Source: Methylobacterium sp. R2-1 | GTDB lineage: Bacteria; Pseudomonadota; Alphaproteobacteria; Rhizobiales; Beijerinckiaceae | Length of the DNA: 64,000 nucleotides | NCBI RefSeq assembly: GCF_014191355.1 | Contig: NZ_JACHWM010000019.1 | Coordinates: 62,001 to 126,000 of the forward strand | Reading direction: 5' to 3' | Shown: positions 33,156-43,780 of the stretch, piece by piece | How positions within the stretch are numbered: the first letter of the stretch is position 1 | Layout: every line of letters begins with the position of its first letter | Made by a program: the position numbers and the translations under genes | Notes under the pieces: generated by a model | The model's database searches: none | Told to the model about the DNA's origin: nothing | What the model saw: only the letters and a program-made list of their open reading frames with translations

Positions 33156-34769
33156 ATGACGCATCCGACCGACCCTTCGACCCGCGATGCGCGGCTGATC
33201 GACCGTTCCCTCGACCGGCGCCGGCTGATCGGCGGCGCCGCGGCCGGCGCCGCCCTCGCGCTGCTGCCGCGTGGGGCGAGCGCCCAGGCCGCGCCGCCGG
33301 CGCTTCCCGCCGCGGGCTCCCCCTTCTCGGATGCCACCGTGCCCGATCTCGCCCGGGCGCTCGGCAACCGGCCGTTCGCGGGTCAGCCCACGAACGACGT
33401 GCCCGACGCGCTGAAGAACCTGCCGCGGGAGGCCTACGAGGCGATCCGCATCCGGCCCGAGGCGCTGATCTGGGGCGGCGAGCCGCACGGCTTCGCCGTC
33501 GAGCCGCTGGTGCGCGGCTTCTACTACACCGACCGGGTCGCCCTGTTCCTCGTCGAGGACGGCGTGGTCCGCCCCATCCTCTATGACCGGGGGAGATACG
33601 TGGCGGGGTCGGAGGCGGGCGCGGCGGCCCTGCCGGAGACCGAACCGGGCTTCTCCGGTCTGCGCATCCGTGCACGCTTCGGCGAGCAGAACCAGGATTT
33701 CGCGGTGTTCCAGGGCGCCTGCTTCTACCGGCTGGTGGGGCAAGGGCAGGAATTCGGCATCAACGGACGCGCCCTGATGCTGCGCCCGGCCGATCCGCGC
33801 GGCGAGGAATTCCCCCGCTGGCGCGCCCTGTTCGTAGAGCGCCCGAAGACGCCCGACGGGCCGCTCGTGATCCACGCCCTGATCGATTCCGACTCGCTCG
33901 CGGCCGCCCTGCGCCTGGAGCTGCGCCCCGGCGGGCCCTCAACCGCCGCAATCACCGCCACCCTGGTCACCCGCAAGGCGATCGACCATTTGGGGCTTAG
34001 CGGCATGCAGGCGCCGTTCCTGTTCGGGCCGCATGACCGGCGCGGCGCGGACGACGCCCGCGCCGCGGTCTACGCCGCGGGCGGTCTGCAGATCCGCAAC
34101 GGCGGCGGGGAGGCGATCTGGCGACCGGTGCGCAATCCGGAGACGTTGCAGATCTCGGGTTTCCTCGACAACGGCCCGAAGGGCTTCGGCCTGACGCAGA
34201 GGGACCGGTCTCCCGCGACCTTCGAGGACGATGTCCATCACTGGGAGCGCTGTCCCTCGCTATGGGTCGAGCCGGGCGAGCCTGCGGGCGAAGGCTTGTG
34301 GGGGGAGGGCGCCGTGACCCTTCTCGAGATTCCGAGCGATTCGGAGGTCAACGAGAACGTCATCGCCTACTGGCGGCCGAAGGCGAATTTGCCCGCGGGC
34401 CAGGAGGTCCGCCTCACCTACCGGCAGAACTGGGGTGGCGAGCCGCCGGTCGGCCCGCTCGCGCGGGTCACCTCGACCCGCAGCGGCCGCGGCACGGCCA
34501 ATCCCCGCCGCCTGTTCCTCGTCGACTTCACCGGCGACCTGCTGTTCACCGCGGCGGGCACGATGGTGCCTCTCGACACCGTGCTGATGGCCGGCCCCGG
34601 CCGGATCGTCGAGGGCTCAACCCGCAGGATCGCCCATCCGGAGACTCGCACCGTGCGCGTCGCCTTCGAGCTGGATCCGGGCAGCGAGCGGGCGGTCGAA
34701 CTGCGCCTTGCCCTCAAGACGGAAGGGCGGCAGGTCACGGAAACGTGGCTGTACCGCTGGACGCCGTGA
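33156..34769 (+). CDS. opgG: Periplasmic glucan biosynthesis protein OpgG
   Basis: A 537-residue periplasmic protein needed for osmoregulated periplasmic glucan synthesis. A twin-arginine signal (DRRRLIGGAAAGAALALLPR) precedes cleavage near ASAQA. Family motifs are ALGNRPFAGQP, IRIRPEALIW, FYYTDRVALFLVEDG, FLDNGPKGFGLTQRDR and HHWERCPSLWVEP. The C-terminal immunoglobulin-like domain has RRLFLVDFTGDLL. It ends 40 bases before opgH, the expected partner, so the two form an operon. Glucans help envelope adaptation at low osmolarity. Confidence 0.93.
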   Translation: MTHPTDPSTRDARLIDRSLDRRRLIGGAAAGAALALLPRGASAQAAPPALPAAGSPFSDATVPDLARALGNRPFAGQPTNDVPDALKNLPREAYEAIRIRPEALIWGGEPHGFAVEPLVRGFYYTDRVALFLVEDGVVRPILYDRGRYVAGSEAGAAALPETEPGFSGLRIRARFGEQNQDFAVFQGACFYRLVGQGQEFGINGRALMLRPADPRGEEFPRWRALFVERPKTPDGPLVIHALIDSDSLAAALRLELRPGGPSTAAITATLVTRKAIDHLGLSGMQAPFLFGPHDRRGADDARAAVYAAGGLQIRNGGGEAIWRPVRNPETLQISGFLDNGPKGFGLTQRDRSPATFEDDVHHWERCPSLWVEPGEPAGEGLWGEGAVTLLEIPSDSEVNENVIAYWRPKANLPAGQEVRLTYRQNWGGEPPVGPLARVTSTRSGRGTANPRRLFLVDFTGDLLFTAAGTMVPLDTVLMAGPGRIVEGSTRRIAHPETRTVRVAFELDPGSERAVELRLALKTEGRQVTETWLYRWTP

Positions 34770-34809
34770 CCCCCTCCCTGCCTCTTGCTGGACCCTTGCC
34801 GGAGCAACG

Positions 34810-36975
34810 ATGCCCGACCGTGACGCTAGCGTCTTGACCGTGATGGACCGACCGAGCCCGGTCGGCGATCCGGCCGAGGCGGCTCCCCTCGCATCCATGC
34901 CGCCGCGGGCGCCGCTGGCGATGCCGGTGCAGGATCTGCGCAACCGGCCCGCGGCGCGCCGCAGCGGCGGCGGCGGGCCGCTCCTGGCGCGTCTGTTCGT
35001 GTTCGGCGGAGCGGTCGCGCTGACCGCCTACGGCGCGTGGCAGATGTACGAGGTGATCTCGGTCTCCGGCGGCGCCACGTGGCTCCAGTACGTGCTGCTG
35101 GTGCTGTTCGTCCTGAACTTCTCCTGGATCGCGCTGGCCTTCACCGCCGCGCTTCTCGGCTTCGCGGCGCTGCTGCGGCGGGAGCGGCCGACCCCGCTTC
35201 CGACGACGCTCGCCAGCCGCACCGCCATCGTCATGCCGGTCTACAACGAGGGCAGCGCGCGGGTCTTCGCTGGACTCCAGGCGATGCACGAGGCCGTCGA
35301 GGCCACGGGACTCGGGCGCCACTTCGATTGGTTCGTCCTGTCCGACTCGACCCAAGCCGACGCCTGGATCGCCGAGGAGCGCGCCTTCTTGGGCCTGCGC
35401 GCGGAACTCGGGCCCGAGGCCCGCCTCTATTACCGCCACCGGGAAAAGAACCATCACCGCAAGGCCGGCAACATTGCCGACTTCGTCACCGGCTGGGGCG
35501 GGTCCTACGACCACATGCTGGTGCTCGACGCCGACAGCCTGCTCACCGGCGCGTGCATCGTGCGGCTCGCCGCCGCGATGGAGGCCGACCCGCAAGCCGG
35601 CATCATCCAGAGCCTGCCGCTCATCATCAACCGCAACACGCTGTTCGCCCGGCTCCAGCAATTCGCCGCGCGCATCTACGGCCCCGTCATCGCCACCGGC
35701 CTGTCGGTCTGGTCGGGCCGCGACGGCAACTATTGGGGCCACAACGCGATCATCCGGATGCAGGCCTTCGCCGAGGCCGCGGGCCTGCCGGACCTCAAGG
35801 GCCGTCCGCCGTTCGGCGGCCACATCCTCAGCCACGACTTCGTCGAGGCGGCCCTGATCCGACGCGCCGGCTGGGGCGTGACCATGCTGCCGCGGCTGGA
35901 GGGTTCCTACGAGGAGAGCCCGCCCTCGCTGATCGATCTCGCCGTGCGCGATCGGCGCTGGGCGCAGGGCAACCTGCAGCACGCCCGCGTCATCGGCGCG
36001 GCGGGGCTCGTGCCCGCCTCGCGCCAGCACTTCGCCACGGGCATCGCCGGCTACGTCGCCTCGCCGCTCTGGCTCGCCCAGCTCGTGATCGGCATCATCA
36101 TCGTGCTGCAGACCGCCTGGGTGCGGCCGGAATACTTTTCGGCCGAGTTCGGCCTTTATCCGGTCTGGCCACGCTTCGACCCGGTGCGCGCGCTCCAGCT
36201 CTTCGCCCTGACCATGGGCATCCTGCTCGCGCCAAAGGTTCTCGGCCTCATCCTCGCGCTTCTCGATGCCGAGACGCGGCGGGCGAGCGGCGGGGCCGGG
36301 CGGCTGACTTTGTCCTTCCTGATCGAGATCCTGCTCTCGGCCCTGATCGCGCCGATCGCGATGCTGATCCAGTCGGGCTCGGTGTTCCAGATCCTGGCCG
36401 GGCGCGACACCGGCTGGAACCCGCAACGCCGCGACGACGGCTCGATCCCGCTCTCCGATATCGTGCGCCGCCACCGCTGGCACACCGGCCTCGGCCTCGT
36501 CACCGGCATCGCGGCGTTTGCCATCGCCACATCCCTGTTCCTGTGGATGTCGCCGACGATCCTCGGCCTCGTGCTGGCGATCCCGCTCTCCTGGGCCAGC
36601 GGCCAGTTGGCGCTCGGCCTCGCCCTGAAGCACCGCGGCCTGCTGGTGACCCCCGAGGAGCGGGCGCCGCCTGCCATCGCCCTGCGCGCGGGCGAACTCG
36701 CCCGCCGCAACGCGGCGCGCGGCTTCGACGACGCGGACGCGCTGGCCGCCCTCCACGCCGACGCTGCCCTTGCCCGCGCGCATACGGCGATGCTGCCCGA
36801 GGGTGCGCCCCGCCCCCGCGGCGCGATCGACCCGGACCACACGCTCGCCCGCGCCAAGATCGTCGAGGCGGAGACCGTGGCCGAGGCGCAGGTCTGGCTC
36901 ACCCCGAAGGAGCGCTTCGCCCTCCTTCACGATCGCGCCCTCCTCGACCAGCTCACCCGTCTGCGGCCGGCCTGA
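34810..36975 (+). CDS. opgH: Glucan glucosyltransferase OpgH
   Basis: A 721-residue inner-membrane family 2 glycosyltransferase that builds the glucan backbone from UDP-glucose. After two transmembrane segments (about 60-80 and 95-125) comes the cytoplasmic catalytic domain with AIVMPVYNEGSARVFAGL, NHHRKAGNIADF, MLVLDADSLLTG and the QxxRW-type motif as RRWAQGNLQH at about 380. Several more membrane helices follow (about 420-620). The C-terminal 100 residues are cytoplasmic. The GGAGCAACG ribosome site and spacing support ATG 34810. Confidence 0.93.
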   Translation: MPDRDASVLTVMDRPSPVGDPAEAAPLASMPPRAPLAMPVQDLRNRPAARRSGGGGPLLARLFVFGGAVALTAYGAWQMYEVISVSGGATWLQYVLLVLFVLNFSWIALAFTAALLGFAALLRRERPTPLPTTLASRTAIVMPVYNEGSARVFAGLQAMHEAVEATGLGRHFDWFVLSDSTQADAWIAEERAFLGLRAELGPEARLYYRHREKNHHRKAGNIADFVTGWGGSYDHMLVLDADSLLTGACIVRLAAAMEADPQAGIIQSLPLIINRNTLFARLQQFAARIYGPVIATGLSVWSGRDGNYWGHNAIIRMQAFAEAAGLPDLKGRPPFGGHILSHDFVEAALIRRAGWGVTMLPRLEGSYEESPPSLIDLAVRDRRWAQGNLQHARVIGAAGLVPASRQHFATGIAGYVASPLWLAQLVIGIIIVLQTAWVRPEYFSAEFGLYPVWPRFDPVRALQLFALTMGILLAPKVLGLILALLDAETRRASGGAGRLTLSFLIEILLSALIAPIAMLIQSGSVFQILAGRDTGWNPQRRDDGSIPLSDIVRRHRWHTGLGLVTGIAAFAIATSLFLWMSPTILGLVLAIPLSWASGQLALGLALKHRGLLVTPEERAPPAIALRAGELARRNAARGFDDADALAALHADAALARAHTAMLPEGAPRPRGAIDPDHTLARAKIVEAETVAEAQVWLTPKERFALLHDRALLDQLTRLRPA

Positions 36976-37322
36976 GTCTCGTTCTCGGGCTCCCTTTCGC
37001 GGGGCGTGCGTTGCGGATGCGGATGTAGGCGAGGACGGCCATCACGCAGTCCGCCGCTGAACGGACGCATCGGAGTGATTCAGGGCCCGCGAGAGCTCTC
37101 CGCCATTCCATCCAGGCGAGCCAAGATCGGGCGCTCGGCACCCAAGCCGATGGGTTACAAAGCGTGCGCTCGAACAGACCGGTGAAGTCGGATGTGGCTC
37201 GTTCGACCGGGCACTACCCGACCAAATCGGGGCAAGAGCGTTACCGGCGATGAGGGAGGGCGGTGTCCGCTGCATCATCGTGTATCCTGTCTCGCAGCGT
37301 CAGCCATCGCGAGGGAGGGGTC
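36976..37322. other. Intergenic region, nothing recognised
   Basis: About 350 bases between opgH and the REC-Crp gene. Open frames on both strands are short and not protein-like. No terminator with a T-run was seen. It marks the passage from core genes to the signalling cluster. Confidence 0.4.
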
Positions 37323-38516
37323 ATGCCTAGGAGCACAATCCAAGGCCACCATGTCCTGGTCGTCGAGGATGAATACGTGATCGCCAGCGAGCTTGCCCGT
37401 GCACTGAGAGAAGCTGGCGCGCAGGTGCTGGGGCCTGCGCCATCCGTGCACGCCGCGCTTGTTCTGCTCGACTGCGAACCGGCACCCGAGGTCGCCGTGC
37501 TCGACCTAAATCTCGGAAAAGGCGTGGACTTCAGGGTCGCCGACGCGCTGCTGACGCGTGACATCCCGTTCCTGTTCGCCACAGGCTACGAGCAGGAGTT
37601 CCTGCCGGAGCGACACGGCGCTGTCCGGTGTATGAGGAAGCCGCTCGACCCCTCAACCATCATCGAAGAAGCAGAGCGGCTGATCCGTGCCGGCGATGCG
37701 GAGGATGAGCGCACCGCAATCGCCAACGTCTTCTCTGGTGCGTCTGTTACCAAGTTTCGCAACGGCTTGTTGGCGCTGCTCTCGGCAGAGGATCAAGCGC
37801 ACATCCTGCCGTATCTGAAGCGTGTGACGTTGCGCAGAGGTGATATCGTCCAGGAGGCGGGAGCGCCCATCGAGCATGCCTACTTCCCGGAAGGAGGCGT
37901 CATGTCCGAAATCACCGCCAACCCGGACGGCAAGCAGATCGAGGTCGGCCTTGTGGGCCGCGAGGGCTGCACAGGTGTTCCTCTGATTCTCGGTGTGAAG
38001 GACGCCGCGAACCGAACAGTCGTGCAGGCGGGCGGGACGGCCTTGCGCATGGCGGCCAGAGACCTGGAGGAGGTGCTAGAGGCTCACAGCCCTCTTCGTA
38101 CCCTGCTTCTGCGCTACGTCCACGTCGTCATGACCCAGCTTGTGGCAACAGCGCTCGCTGACGGCCAGTACAAGATGGAGCAGCGGATCGCACGCTGGCT
38201 TCTGATGTGTCACGACCGGCTCGACGGCGACGAACTTCCGCTGACGCATGACCTTCTGGCGCTCATGTTTGGTGTGCGGCGTTCGGGCGTGACGGATGCG
38301 ATCCATATCTTGGAAGGTGAGCGCATCATCAGGGCCAAGCGCGCCAGCCTGACGGTTCTCGACAGACAACGGTTGGAGGACGTCGCAGGCGAGAGCTACG
38401 GCGCTCCAGAGAACGCGTATCGTCGGCTGATCTTGCGAGAGATCAGCTCCTCGGATGATCTGTCAATCTCCACCTCAGACCGGTTGCGGCGACCGCTTGG
38501 CAGAAACGGAAATTGA
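37323..38516 (+). CDS. Receiver domain fused to Crp/Fnr-type regulator
   Basis: A 397-residue fusion. Residues 8-125 are a receiver domain with the acidic pair in VVEDEYVIAS, the phospho-acceptor aspartate in VAVLDLNLG, the threonine in FATGYE and the lysine in RKPLD. Residues 155-290 are a cyclic-nucleotide-binding-type beta-barrel (LRRGDIVQEAGAPIEHAYFP). Residues 300-370 are a Crp-type helix-turn-helix with LTHDLLALMFGVRRSGVTDA. Each part is common, but one chain joining receiver, cNMP-like domain and Crp HTH is unusual. ATG 37323 follows an AGGGAGGGG ribosome site. It would bind DNA in response to phosphorylation by a nearby HWE kinase; this is inferred. Confidence 0.85.
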   Translation: MPRSTIQGHHVLVVEDEYVIASELARALREAGAQVLGPAPSVHAALVLLDCEPAPEVAVLDLNLGKGVDFRVADALLTRDIPFLFATGYEQEFLPERHGAVRCMRKPLDPSTIIEEAERLIRAGDAEDERTAIANVFSGASVTKFRNGLLALLSAEDQAHILPYLKRVTLRRGDIVQEAGAPIEHAYFPEGGVMSEITANPDGKQIEVGLVGREGCTGVPLILGVKDAANRTVVQAGGTALRMAARDLEEVLEAHSPLRTLLLRYVHVVMTQLVATALADGQYKMEQRIARWLLMCHDRLDGDELPLTHDLLALMFGVRRSGVTDAIHILEGERIIRAKRASLTVLDRQRLEDVAGESYGAPENAYRRLILREISSSDDLSISTSDRLRRPLGRNGN

Positions 38517-38598
38517 TGGCTGGAAGCGGAGTTGATTGGTGATGGCCGCATAGGGTGGCGGCAAGCGGTCGTTAGGAAGACCGCGAGAGGTGGACCGT

Positions 38599-39006
38599 TC
38601 AGGTTCGCCCGGTCGCCTTCCGCGCCTCAGCTAAGAGGCGCTTCGTCTCCGCAAGCGTGGCCCTCAACGCTGCCTGCTCCGCTTGTACATCGGCAATCAG
38701 GCATGCTGTTCGCTCCATCTCCGCCTGGGCTTCATGCCAGCGCCGACGCTGGTCAGGCGGCGATGGCTGCCTCCTCTCTTCCAGGACCTCCGAGAAAGGT
38801 AACTCCATCAGGAGATTACCGCTCGCATCCATGATCTCGAGGGTGTGCCGGTATGGGTTCGCCTTCTCTCGCAGCAGATCGGCGCTTATAGCTGGGACCG
38901 CCGCGTAGGCTTCGAGGTAGGCGCATTCCACCCCGGCCAGATCGAGTCCGACATCATCCTGATCGAAACCATCGGGTGTGCGTAAGTGGAAGAAGAACCG
39001 TGGCAC
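38599..39006 (-). CDS. DUF6894 protein with coiled-coil tail
   Basis: A 135-residue protein. Residues 1-75 follow the DUF6894 plan (MPRFFFHLRTPDG, DLAGVECAYLEAYAAV, LEIMDASGNLLMELPFSEVL). Residues 80-130 form a charged helical tail (AQAEMERTACLIADVQAEQA) likely to make a coiled coil. The function is unknown. The start is supported by the conserved MPRFFFHLR N-terminus. Confidence 0.7.
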   Translation of the reverse strand: MPRFFFHLRTPDGFDQDDVGLDLAGVECAYLEAYAAVPAISADLLREKANPYRHTLEIMDASGNLLMELPFSEVLEERRQPSPPDQRRRWHEAQAEMERTACLIADVQAEQAALRATLAETKRLLAEARKATGRT

Positions 39007-39310
39007 CGGTCTCTCCTAGATCGCCTTTTGCGGGCAACATCTAACCCGGCATACACGGCGGGTGTCCCTGATAAGCGAACTCATGCCAATGCCCGGCTCA
39101 CCTGCCAAAACAAGCCACTGCATACGTCGTGCTTCCAAAATGGAGGACGAAAAAACAAGACTTGAGGTGATCCAGCGGCGTGTCCTGTGGGCGTGGAGCG
39201 CCCCGCCAGTCAATAAGTCCTCGTGAAGGTTATAGGAACACAGCGCGACCGGCTGCGCTGGCACTGAGTTCGAGAAAACCGACCTGCAGGAAAAAGCGAG
39301 CTGATATCGG
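39007..39310. other. Intergenic region, nothing recognised
   Basis: About 300 bases between two minus-strand genes. The frames seen on either strand have no ribosome site or domain-like sequence. Confidence 0.4.
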
Positions 39311-39685
39311 TCAGGTTTGTATGAGCTTGCCGACAGCACGTAGCAACTCGTCCTCGAGAATAGGCTTCTCCAGCTTCGGACGGGAGCGATAATCTGAGCG
39401 ATCCGCGATTTGCACCTCACCCGTGGCGAACAGATATGGGATCCCGCTTGCACTCAGCTTATCCGCGACCGAATAGACCTCCTCCTTTCTGAGGTTCACG
39501 TCGAGGATCGCTGCATCGAGCTTGGAGGTTTTGATCAGCGCCAGCGCCTGCTGCGCATCCGGGATCGGCCCGACCACCTCGGCGCCCGCCTGCTGCAGGC
39601 TGTACTCCATGTCGTGGGCGATCAGATACTCATCCTCGACAATGAGCACACGACGGCCGGACAGAGCAAGGATGGGATCGGACAC
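39311..39685 (-). CDS. Single-domain response regulator
   Basis: A 124-residue receiver protein starting at GTG 39685, nine bases after a GGAGG ribosome site; the frame is open further upstream but without protein-like sequence. The phosphorylation pocket is complete: acidic pair in VLIVEDEYLIAH, acceptor aspartate in AAILDVNLR, threonine in LFATGE and lysine in LEKPILE. It closely resembles the receiver part of the 37323 fusion. It lies 70 bases downstream of the large kinase gene on the same strand and is probably its partner. Confidence 0.82.
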   Translation of the reverse strand: MSDPILALSGRRVLIVEDEYLIAHDMEYSLQQAGAEVVGPIPDAQQALALIKTSKLDAAILDVNLRKEEVYSVADKLSASGIPYLFATGEVQIADRSDYRSRPKLEKPILEDELLRAVGKLIQT

Positions 39686-39755
39686 GGAAGTTCCTCCAGA
39701 CCGGGCGAACGCCCTGAGGCTACCAGGGTTCGATGCGGCGACACATTCTTGTAAG

Positions 39756-42700
39756 TTAGACGAGAGGTAACTCGATACGGCATCGTACGCCGTCCGCGCC
39801 GAGCGCGTAGTCTGTCCGCCCTCCCAGCGCGTAGGCAAGCGCCTGATCGATCAGTTCGCGTCCGTAGCCGCGGCGCGTCACCGTCTCCGGCTGCAGGTCC
39901 ACTCCGCTCTCGATCCACTTCAGCGCCAAGCGCTCGCTGCCGGCCTCGTCGCTGATCAGCTCCCAGGTGACGGAGAGCCGACCGGACTCGCCCTTCAGGG
40001 CGCCGTACTTGACCGCGTTGGTTGTCAGCTCATGTACGGCAAGGGCGAAGTTCTGCACTTGCTCGGAGGCTAGCAGCACCTTTGGCCCGGAGACGGTGAT
40101 GCGGGTGGAGGCCTCGACTGCATGGGCGGCGAGTTCCGCGCTCACCAGGGCTCTGACCTCCACGGTATCGCTGCCGGATTGGCTCAGCAGCGCCTGGGCC
40201 CGGCTGAGCGCCTTCAGTCGGATCGTAAAGCTCTCGACGGGAGAGCCGCGGCCGACGGTCCGGGTGGCGAGAGACGTGACGACACCGATCAGGTTACGCG
40301 AACGGTGCTGCAACTCGTTGACCAGGATCTCCTGTCGCGCGTGGAGCTGGCGGATGGCGTCGACATCGGTCGAGGTGCCGAGCCACTCGACCGTCCGGTC
40401 GGATATATTACGCACCGGCAGCGAGCGCGTGTGATGCCACAGCCAGGCACCATCCGAGGCGCGCCGCACGCGATACTCGACGCTGAGGAAGCCGTCACGT
40501 CCGGCCTGCTCCCACGCCTGCATCGCCACGTCTCGGTCCTCCGGGTGGACGGCCTCAAGCCAACCTGACTCCAGGCTCTCCTCCAGTGCCTGTCCGGTAT
40601 AGGACATCCATTGGGGACTCGCCCACGTCCACCGTCCCTCTTCGTCCGCACGCCAGACGAGCTGTGGGATACCCTCGATCAGCGCCCGCTGGCGCATCTC
40701 GCTCGCGCGCAGCGCCTCGTCGATCTTGCGCCTGTTCGTGGTGTCCTGGCCGATCTTCAGGAAGCCGCGCAGCGAACCGTCCGCCTGGCGCAGGGCCGTT
40801 GTGGTGCCTTCGATGAACACGCGCGAGCCATCCTTGCGCAGGTGCCAGCGGACGTTCGGGGCAGAGCCCTCCCGGCGAGCCGTCTCCACCTCCTTCTCGT
40901 CCGCGTGCTGCCTCCGGTCCTCAGGCGTGAACAGGATGCTGCCGGACTGTCCGACGGCCTCCTCGGCCGACCAGCCGAACACGGCCTCCGCACTCGGATA
41001 CCAGTCGGCGATCCGGTCCTCAGGGTCGGTGGTGAAGATGGCATGGTCCTGCGCATTCTCGACCACGAGGCGGAATCGCTCCTGACTCTCACGCAGAGCT
41101 GTCTCGACTCTCTTACGGGCGGTGATATCGACGAAGGTGATGACCACACCGGCGATGAAGTTGTCGACACTTCGGTATGGCAGGACCCGGACCATGTAGT
41201 GTGAGCCGGTGGCGCTCTCGATCTCCCGCTCGACGGCGGCCAGCGTCCGCAGGACGCGACGGGCGTCGGATTGCAGGTCCTCGTAGGCGATGCGAGACTT
41301 GATGTGGCCGATGGGCCGGCCGGTATCGGTTTCGATGAGGTGAAAGATCTCGGTGACAGCGGGTGTGTAGTTCGTCACCCGCAGCTCGTTGTCGAGGAAG
41401 ACGGTGGCGATCTGGGTGCTCTCGAGAAAGTTTTTCAGGTCACTGTTGCTGCGCCCGAGCTCCTGCACCCGCAGGCTGAGCTCACCGTTGACCGTGGTCA
41501 GCTCCTCGTTGAGCGATTGCAGTTCCTCCTTCGAAGTCTGTAGCTCCTCGTTGGCCGATTGCAGTTCCTCGTTGAGCGACTGATACTCCTCGTTGGACGC
41601 TTTCAGTTCCTCGCTCGTGGACTCGGCCTCCTCGGCGGTCGCTTGCAGCCGCTCTCTGGTCTCGCGCAGCTCCGCCTCGAGTTGCTGGATGTAGGCCTGC
41701 TGGTCGGGCGATGCGGAAACGGCGGTGACCTGTTCGAGGTCGGGCGGCGCATGTCCGTCCTTGAACAGCACGACGAAGCTTCGCACAGCCCCGGACGCGT
41801 TCTTGACAGGCTCGACCACGACGTCGACGGCCAAGCTGTGTCCGTTCTGTCCGACGCGGCGGTTTGCGAGCCGGACGGCCCGCCCCCCCCTCAGCGGCTT
41901 GCGTCAGGGCTCCGCGCAGGTCGATGCGCAAGTCCGGGTGGATGAGGTGCAGGAGGTTCAGCGTCGCCGTCCCGCCGACCGGCTCGATGTACCGCCCCGT
42001 CCAGGCTGAGAAGTGCAGCACGTCATACCTGTCATCCGTGATGACGTAGGCCGGTGCGTGGCGCTCCACGAAGCGCTCGGCCTGCCTCACCAGAGAGGGC
42101 TCGAGCGTGCGGGGCTGTATGCTGTGAGGGAGCGGCCTTTCGACAGGAGAGGACGCCACTGTAGATGAGGTTGTTACGGTGAAGGGGAAGTTGGGCAGCA
42201 CCCGGTTGGGCGCATCCACCCGGCGAAACACGCGGGAGCGGTTCTCGATCGGCGCGAATAGATTTGCGTGGCGCGACACGTTCTCGGAATTGCCCAGGAA
42301 CAGCACGCCGTCCGGCTTCAGGGCGAAGTGGAACAGCGGGATCACCTGGCTCTGCAACTCGGCATCAAGGTAGATCAGCAGGTTGCGGCAGGAGACGAGG
42401 TCGATGCGCGAGAACGGCGCATCCTTGATGATGCTGTGCTGCGAGAAGATGCACAGCTCCCGGAGCTCCTTGACCACGCAATAAGTGTTGCCTTCCTTCA
42501 CGAACCAGCGCGCCAGTCGCTCCGGCGTCATGTCGCCCGCGACGGTGGCGGCGTAACGGGCGGCACGGGCTGCGGCGAGCGCGCGGCCGTCGAGGTCGGT
42601 CGCGAAGATCTGGACCTGCGGAGCATCGTCGAGGGTCGCCATGTGCTCACGCAGCAGGATGCCGAGCGAGTAGGCTTCCTCACCGGTCGAGCAGCCGATC

Positions 42701-43653
42701 ACCCATACGCGGACGCGGTCCTCCCGGGTCTTGCCGGCGAACAGCGCTGGGATGACCAAGCGCTCGAGGAGTTCGAACTCCCTTGCGTCGCGGAAGAACT
42801 GGGTGACGCCGATCAGGAGGTCGTTGAAGAGCTCCTGCGCCTCTTCGGGGCTCTCGCGCAGGAGATCCAGATAGGCAGCGATGTCGGGTGCCCGGACGAC
42901 CTGCATACGGCGCTGGACCCGGCGGAGGAAGGTTCCGGTCTTGTAGCCGTGGAAATCGTGACCGGTCCTCTTGCGCAGGACCGCGGCGATGCTCGCCAAC
43001 GCGACCGATATATCGGCGGCATCAGGGCCGCCCTGTGGGACGCCGGCGGCGAAGACCTGACGGACGCCTTCCTTGATCCGCTCGGCGAGTTGATCAATCG
43101 GCAGCACGGCATCCGCCAGCGCAGCGGGGTGGTTGCTGCGGGCGAGTTCGCCCGAGCGCGCTTCCTCCGTCTCCTCCGCGAGCGTCAGCCCACCCGCCTC
43201 CTTGATCGCCTTGAAGCCAAGCGTTCCGTCGGCGCCAGTGCCGGCGAGGACCACTGCAATGCTCTGACCGTCCTCGTCGGAAGCGAGCGCGACGATGAAG
43301 CTGTCGATCGTCCCGCGCTCGCCGGCTCGCTGCTGGGCGCGCTGGATTTGGATCCGGCCGCCCTCCAGGCTCATGATCACGTCGGGATCAGGCAGGTAGG
43401 TCCGCCCCGCCACCAGTGGCGCGTCGTTCTCGACAGGGCTCAGGTCATGGCCGGCCTCTCGCAACGCCTGAGTGAACGCATCCGCGTTAAGCGCCTCCCG
43501 GTGCTGCAGCACGATGACGAGCGCCATGTTGGGCTGTGGCGCCAGCTGCCTCAGGAGGTCCAGGAGCGCGCGCGGGCTCGCCGCCGATCCGCAGATTGCA
43601 ACGACGGCGGGCTTCTCGCCTTGGGAGACGGCATGCTCGGAGGGTTTCACCAT
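39756..43653 (-). pseudogene. CheB-CheR-PAS-HWE histidine kinase, frameshifted
   Basis: A huge fused sensor, about 1298 residues if read through one frame change. In order: a CheB methylesterase domain (residues 10-190, VLAGTGADGTLGFKAIKEAG), a CheR methyltransferase (215-480, WVIGCSTGEEAYSLGILLRE and LVSCRNLLIYLD), a PAS-like part, a long coiled coil (about 690-780), two or three PAS domains, and a C-terminal HWE kinase with its phospho-accepting histidine in ELQHRSRNLIGVV. The N-terminal frame and the C-terminal frame (from 41834) are offset by exactly one base. They meet at a G8 tract at 41883-41890; deleting one G restores the full frame. As written, the first frame ends at 41482 after a nonsense tail. 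It may be a phase-variable gene, a true pseudogene or a sequencing error. Confidence 0.82.
41883..41890. repeat. Homopolymeric C8/G8 tract at the frameshift
   Basis: Eight consecutive C on the plus strand (G on the coding strand) sit exactly where the two reading frames of the CheB-CheR-kinase gene must be joined. Seven residues would keep the gene in frame. Confidence 0.9.
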
Positions 43654-43780
43654 GACCGCGTTCCGCTCGATCTCACTGACGACTCCACAACCCAAGATGC
43701 CCCAACCCAAGATGCCCGACACATGAGCCGAGTGCGCACCGCCCCGCCCCACTCGCGAGAGAAGCAAACCGGCGCATGCC

